A DNA stretch of 7,696 nucleotides from Actinomycetes bacterium (lineage in GTDB: Bacteria > Actinomycetota > Actinomycetes > Actinomycetales > Cellulomonadaceae): contig JAEXEM010000361.1 of the NCBI GenBank assembly GCA_023401045.1, forward strand, positions 1-7,696, in the 5' to 3' direction. The notes beneath the pieces are model-generated. The model saw nothing but the letters and a program-made list of their open reading frames with translations. It ran no database searches and was not told where the DNA came from. The translations under genes were made by a program, and so were the position numbers. Below, one piece after another: positions 5,610-7,696 of the stretch; positions within the stretch are counted from its first letter, which is position 1; each line of letters starts with the position of its first letter.

Positions 5610-6281
5610 TCAGACGTCCCCGGCCTCGTGCACGCAGATCGCGATGTGGGTGCGGTTGTCCGCCGGGAGCTTCTCGAGGACCCGGCTGATGTGGGTCTTC
5701 ACCGTGGCGACGGTGATGAAGAGCTCGGCCGCGATCTCCGAGTTCGACAGCCCGCGCCCGATCGCCCGGGCGACGTCGCGCTCACGCTCCGTGAGGGCGT
5801 CGAGCCGCTGCCGCGCGACGGCGCGGCGCTCGTCCTTGGGCTGCCGCGTCACCGACGCGACGAGCCGGTCGGTGACCGACGGCGACAGGGTCGTGCGGCC
5901 GGCCCCGGCGTCGTGGACGTGGCGGACGATCTCCGGCGGCGGGGTGTCCTTGAGGAGGAACCCCGCCGCGCCGAGCTGGAGCGCGCCGAGGACCATCTCG
6001 TCGGTGTCGAAGGTCGTGAGGATGACGACGCGGGCGTCCGGCTGCTCGGCGAGCAGCCGCTCGGTCGCACCGAGGCCGTCGAGCCGCGGCATGCGGATGT
6101 CCATGAGGACGACGTCCGGGGACGTCTCGCGCACGACCTGCAGCGCCTCGATCCCGTCGCCGGCCTCCCCGACGACCTCGATCGCCGGGTCCGCGCCGAG
6201 GATGAGCCGCAGCCCCACCCGCACGAGGGTCTCGTCGTCGACGAGCACCACCCGGACCTTCTCCTGCGTCGTCGTCGTCAC
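5610..6281 (-). CDS. NarL/LuxR-family two-component response regulator
   Basis: The product has 223 residues from the GTG at 6281. The receiver domain covers about 8-125: acidic pair D15/D16 (LVDDE), phosphoacceptor D61 in LMDIRMP, T89 in ILTTFD and K111 in LLKD. A LuxR-type helix-turn-helix follows at about 160-220: LTERERDVARAIGRGLSNSE, then IAAELFITVATVKTHISRVL. Phosphorylation by the neighbouring kinase should promote dimerisation and DNA binding; the target genes are unknown. The GTG is chosen over an in-frame ATG at 6317 because GGAGG lies 7 bases upstream (6293-6289), the GTG overlaps the kinase stop in the sequence GTGA (translational coupling), and 223 residues is a normal family length. 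The ATG would add 12 Gly/Asp-rich residues. Both genes are on the minus strand, and the PfkB kinase gene follows after 42 bases. Confidence 0.95.
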   Translation of the reverse strand: MTTTTQEKVRVVLVDDETLVRVGLRLILGADPAIEVVGEAGDGIEALQVVRETSPDVVLMDIRMPRLDGLGATERLLAEQPDARVVILTTFDTDEMVLGALQLGAAGFLLKDTPPPEIVRHVHDAGAGRTTLSPSVTDRLVASVTRQPKDERRAVARQRLDALTERERDVARAIGRGLSNSEIAAELFITVATVKTHISRVLEKLPADNRTHIAICVHEAGDV

Positions 6282-7519
6282 GCCGTCACCTCCGTCGCGG
6301 CCGCCCACGGCAGCCATGCGTTCACCACGAACGTCCCGTCCGGGCGTCGTTCCACGTCGAGCTCGCCACCGGTGAGCCGCAGCCGCTCGGCGAGACCCGT
6401 GAGGCCCCAGCCGGAGGACGGCAGCGGTGCGTCGAGCGGCCGGTCCGGCACCGGGTTGCGGACCTCGATGCCGATGCGCTCGCCGGGCGTCCCGTGCACC
6501 CGCACGTGCACCGGCGCGCCGGGCGCGTGCTTCGAGGCGTTCGTCAGCGTCTCCTGCATGACGCGGTACATGTGCCGGCTCGTCGAGACCGGCAGCCGCG
6601 CGAGGTCGTCCTCGCCGACCCGGTCGAGCACGAGGGCCACCGGTGCGCCCGCGGCACGGGTGCCGGCGACGAGCTCGCCGACCTGCGCGAACGTCGGCTG
6701 CGGACGCGACAGCTCCTCGGTGCTGTCGGTGTCCCGCAGCAGCCCGAGCACCTCGCGCAGCTCGACGAGCGCGGCGTGGGCGCTCTCACGCACGACGGCC
6801 GCGGTCTCGCGGACCTGGTCGGGGTCGAGCTCGGCGCGGTACTCCAGCGCACCGGCGTGCAGCGCGACGAGGGACAGCCGGTGGGCGAGCACGTCGTGCA
6901 TCTCCCGGGCGATGCGGTTGCGCTCCGAGGCGCGGGCCGACTCGGCGCGGACGTCGGCCTCGCGCCGCAACGTCTGGGCCTGCTCGCGCCGCGACGCGAC
7001 GAGGGCCCGGCGGCCGCCGATGAACAGGCCCGTCACGGCGAGCAGCGCCGTGGTGACGAGCGAGAACCCGAGAGTGATCCCGAGCACGCCCTGGACGTTC
7101 TCCCCGGGCTCGACGGTGACGACGAGGAGGCGGTCGTTGACGAGGGACGAGCAGAAGAACAGCGCGCCGCCCGCCGTCACCTCGAGCCACCGGCGACGGG
7201 TCGCGAGCGACACGAGCGCGAGCGTCGCGAACCCGGAGCTCGACACCGACACGCTCGCCAGCGCGATGACGAGACCGCACAGGAGGAGGGGGTCCCGGTG
7301 GCGCCGGGTGTAGAGGACGGCCGCGACGACGCCGAGGACGACGTCCCACACCCACCACTGCGTCGGCAGGAGGGGGCGTGCGCCCTCGCCCGGCGTCACG
7401 TACGTGCCCAGCGCGGCTCCGGCACCCAGGAGGACGCCGATCAGCATCCGCCAGGTGACACCCCACACCCGACGTGCGCGGCCGGGGCCGACGTCCTCGT
7501 GCAGCGGTGCTCCGGCCAT
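6278..7519 (-). CDS. Membrane sensor histidine kinase, HisKA_3/NarX-like family
   Basis: The product has 413 residues. The N-terminal 170 or so residues hold several hydrophobic segments (about 24-42, 57-70, 77-92, 96-107, 114-126 and 144-168), typical of actinobacterial kinases with a membrane-embedded sensor and no large outside domain. A charged coiled-coil-like linker (about 171-200) leads to the dimerisation domain RIAREMHDVLAHRLSLVAL (202-220), with phosphoacceptor H208. The ATPase domain follows: N box MQETLTNASKHAPG (321-334, N327) and G box SSGWGLTGLAERL (368-380). It should autophosphorylate and pass phosphate to the regulator encoded immediately downstream, whose GTG overlaps this TGA by 4 bases. 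The signal sensed cannot be read. The ATG at 7519 has no Shine-Dalgarno sequence; a TAGCAT -10-like box 7 bases upstream suggests a leaderless message. An internal ATG at residue 25 would remove only the cytoplasmic tail before the first helix. Confidence 0.94.
   Translation of the reverse strand: MAGAPLHEDVGPGRARRVWGVTWRMLIGVLLGAGAALGTYVTPGEGARPLLPTQWWVWDVVLGVVAAVLYTRRHRDPLLLCGLVIALASVSVSSSGFATLALVSLATRRRWLEVTAGGALFFCSSLVNDRLLVVTVEPGENVQGVLGITLGFSLVTTALLAVTGLFIGGRRALVASRREQAQTLRREADVRAESARASERNRIAREMHDVLAHRLSLVALHAGALEYRAELDPDQVRETAAVVRESAHAALVELREVLGLLRDTDSTEELSRPQPTFAQVGELVAGTRAAGAPVALVLDRVGEDDLARLPVSTSRHMYRVMQETLTNASKHAPGAPVHVRVHGTPGERIGIEVRNPVPDRPLDAPLPSSGWGLTGLAERLRLTGGELDVERRPDGTFVVNAWLPWAAATEVTA
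6289..6293 (-). promoter_or_regulatory. Ribosome binding site of the response regulator, inside the kinase gene
   Basis: GGAGG at 6293-6289 lies within the last codons of the histidine kinase gene and 7 bases before the GTG at 6281. It decides between two possible regulator starts and indicates coupled translation. Confidence 0.65.
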
Positions 7520-7526
7520 GACGAGG

Positions 7527-7532
7527 ATGCTA
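7527..7532 (-). promoter_or_regulatory. Possible -10 box of a leaderless promoter for the kinase-regulator operon
   Basis: TAGCAT (7532-7527, minus strand) fits the TAnnnT -10 pattern and ends 7 bases before the kinase ATG at 7519, so transcription would start at or next to the start codon. No clear -35 box is seen at the usual distance; a GTGACG at 7562-7557 is too far, at 24 bases. Confidence 0.35.
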
Positions 7533-7568
7533 GAGCGCTGGTGGCGCCCCCGGATCCGTCACGAGGAC

Positions 7569-7600
7569 GACCCGGCCGCCCTGCGCACCCGTGCCGGGTC
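7569..7600 (-). terminator. 8-bp inverted repeat, possible terminator of the gene entering from the right
   Basis: GACCCGGC (7569-7576) pairs with GCCGGGTC (7593-7600) around a 16-base loop. It lies 17 bases after the likely stop codon at 7618-7620 of the partial minus-strand gene and ahead of the kinase gene. The position suits a terminator, but the loop is long and there is no T run. Confidence 0.35.
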
Positions 7601-7617
7601 CGCCGCGCGGACGACCC

Positions 7618-7696
7618 TCAGCCGGCGCCCGGCAGCGCGTCGACGACGCCCGGGTCCCCGGCGAACGGCGCGAGGGCGGCGGGGGCGGGGAAGGGC
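7618..7696 (-). CDS. 3' end of an unidentified gene (last 25 codons)
   Basis: On the minus strand one frame is open from the right edge to a TGA at 7620-7618 and encodes 25 residues rich in Pro, Ala and Gly, ending GDPGVVDALPGAG. The stop followed by the inverted repeat at 7569-7600 fits a gene end. Too little is visible to name a family. GC-rich DNA is often open by chance over such a short distance, so this is tentative. The stretch 7520-7617 between this stop and the kinase start holds only the hairpin and the possible promoter. Confidence 0.4.
   Translation of the reverse strand, partial: PFPAPAALAPFAGDPGVVDALPGAG

Noticed and set aside
6282..6317. Longer regulator start at an ATG 36 bases upstream
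   Set aside because: It adds a Gly/Asp-rich tail not usual in the family and has no better ribosome binding site; the GTG at 6281 has GGAGG and the coupled GTGA overlap.
3783..7313. A very long plus-strand open frame (1176 codons) opposite surE, pfkB, the regulator and the kinase
   Set aside because: It is antisense to four well-supported genes. Its product is low-complexity Arg/Gly/Val/Asp text with no recognisable domain, as expected when GC-rich codons are read in the opposite strand.

Overview
The window is very GC-rich (roughly three quarters G+C by eye), with strong G/C preference at third codon positions, GTG and TTG starts, and closely packed genes. Together with the protein families present, this points to a high-GC Actinomycetota chromosome. 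A Cellulomonas-like member of the Micrococcales is my best guess, but that is inference. I see no mobile element, CRISPR array, tRNA or rRNA.

Layout. (1) Bases 1-1288, minus strand: the N-terminal 429 residues of a thiamine-pyrophosphate enzyme of the pyruvate oxidase/YdaP type, cut by the window edge. (2) 1397-1732, plus: a YnfA/UPF0060 four-helix membrane protein, divergent from (1) across a 108-bp spacer. (3) 1819-1962, plus: a 47-residue, very acidic protein of unknown function with an excellent ribosome binding site, followed by a 13-bp GC hairpin. (4) 2103-3674, plus: a DNA-repair protein made of a LigD-type 3'-phosphoesterase domain followed by a LigD-type primase-polymerase domain, with no ligase domain. 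Its conserved N-terminus and its only good ribosome binding site lie upstream of the first ATG, so the true start may be an ACG at 2031. (5) 7519-3678, minus: four genes in one direction, namely a sensor histidine kinase, its NarL/LuxR-type response regulator (4-base overlap), an atypical PfkB-family sugar kinase, and the SurE nucleotidase. (6) The right edge holds the likely last 25 codons of another minus-strand gene.

How the genes may work together. The kinase and regulator are clearly a translationally coupled two-component pair. The short gaps to pfkB (42 bp) and surE (36 bp) allow a four-gene transcript joining signalling to phosphate-ester metabolism, but only the spacing supports this. 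The phosphoesterase-polymerase protein would act in end processing and gap filling during DNA repair with a separate ligase; no ku or ligase gene is visible here. The polymerase and surE genes converge with 3 bp between their stop codons.

Most of the window is ordinary chromosomal content. The points most worth checking are the start of the phosphoesterase-polymerase gene, its missing ligase domain and altered polymerase motif, the unusual substrate-site residues of the PfkB kinase, and the small acidic protein beside the repair gene.
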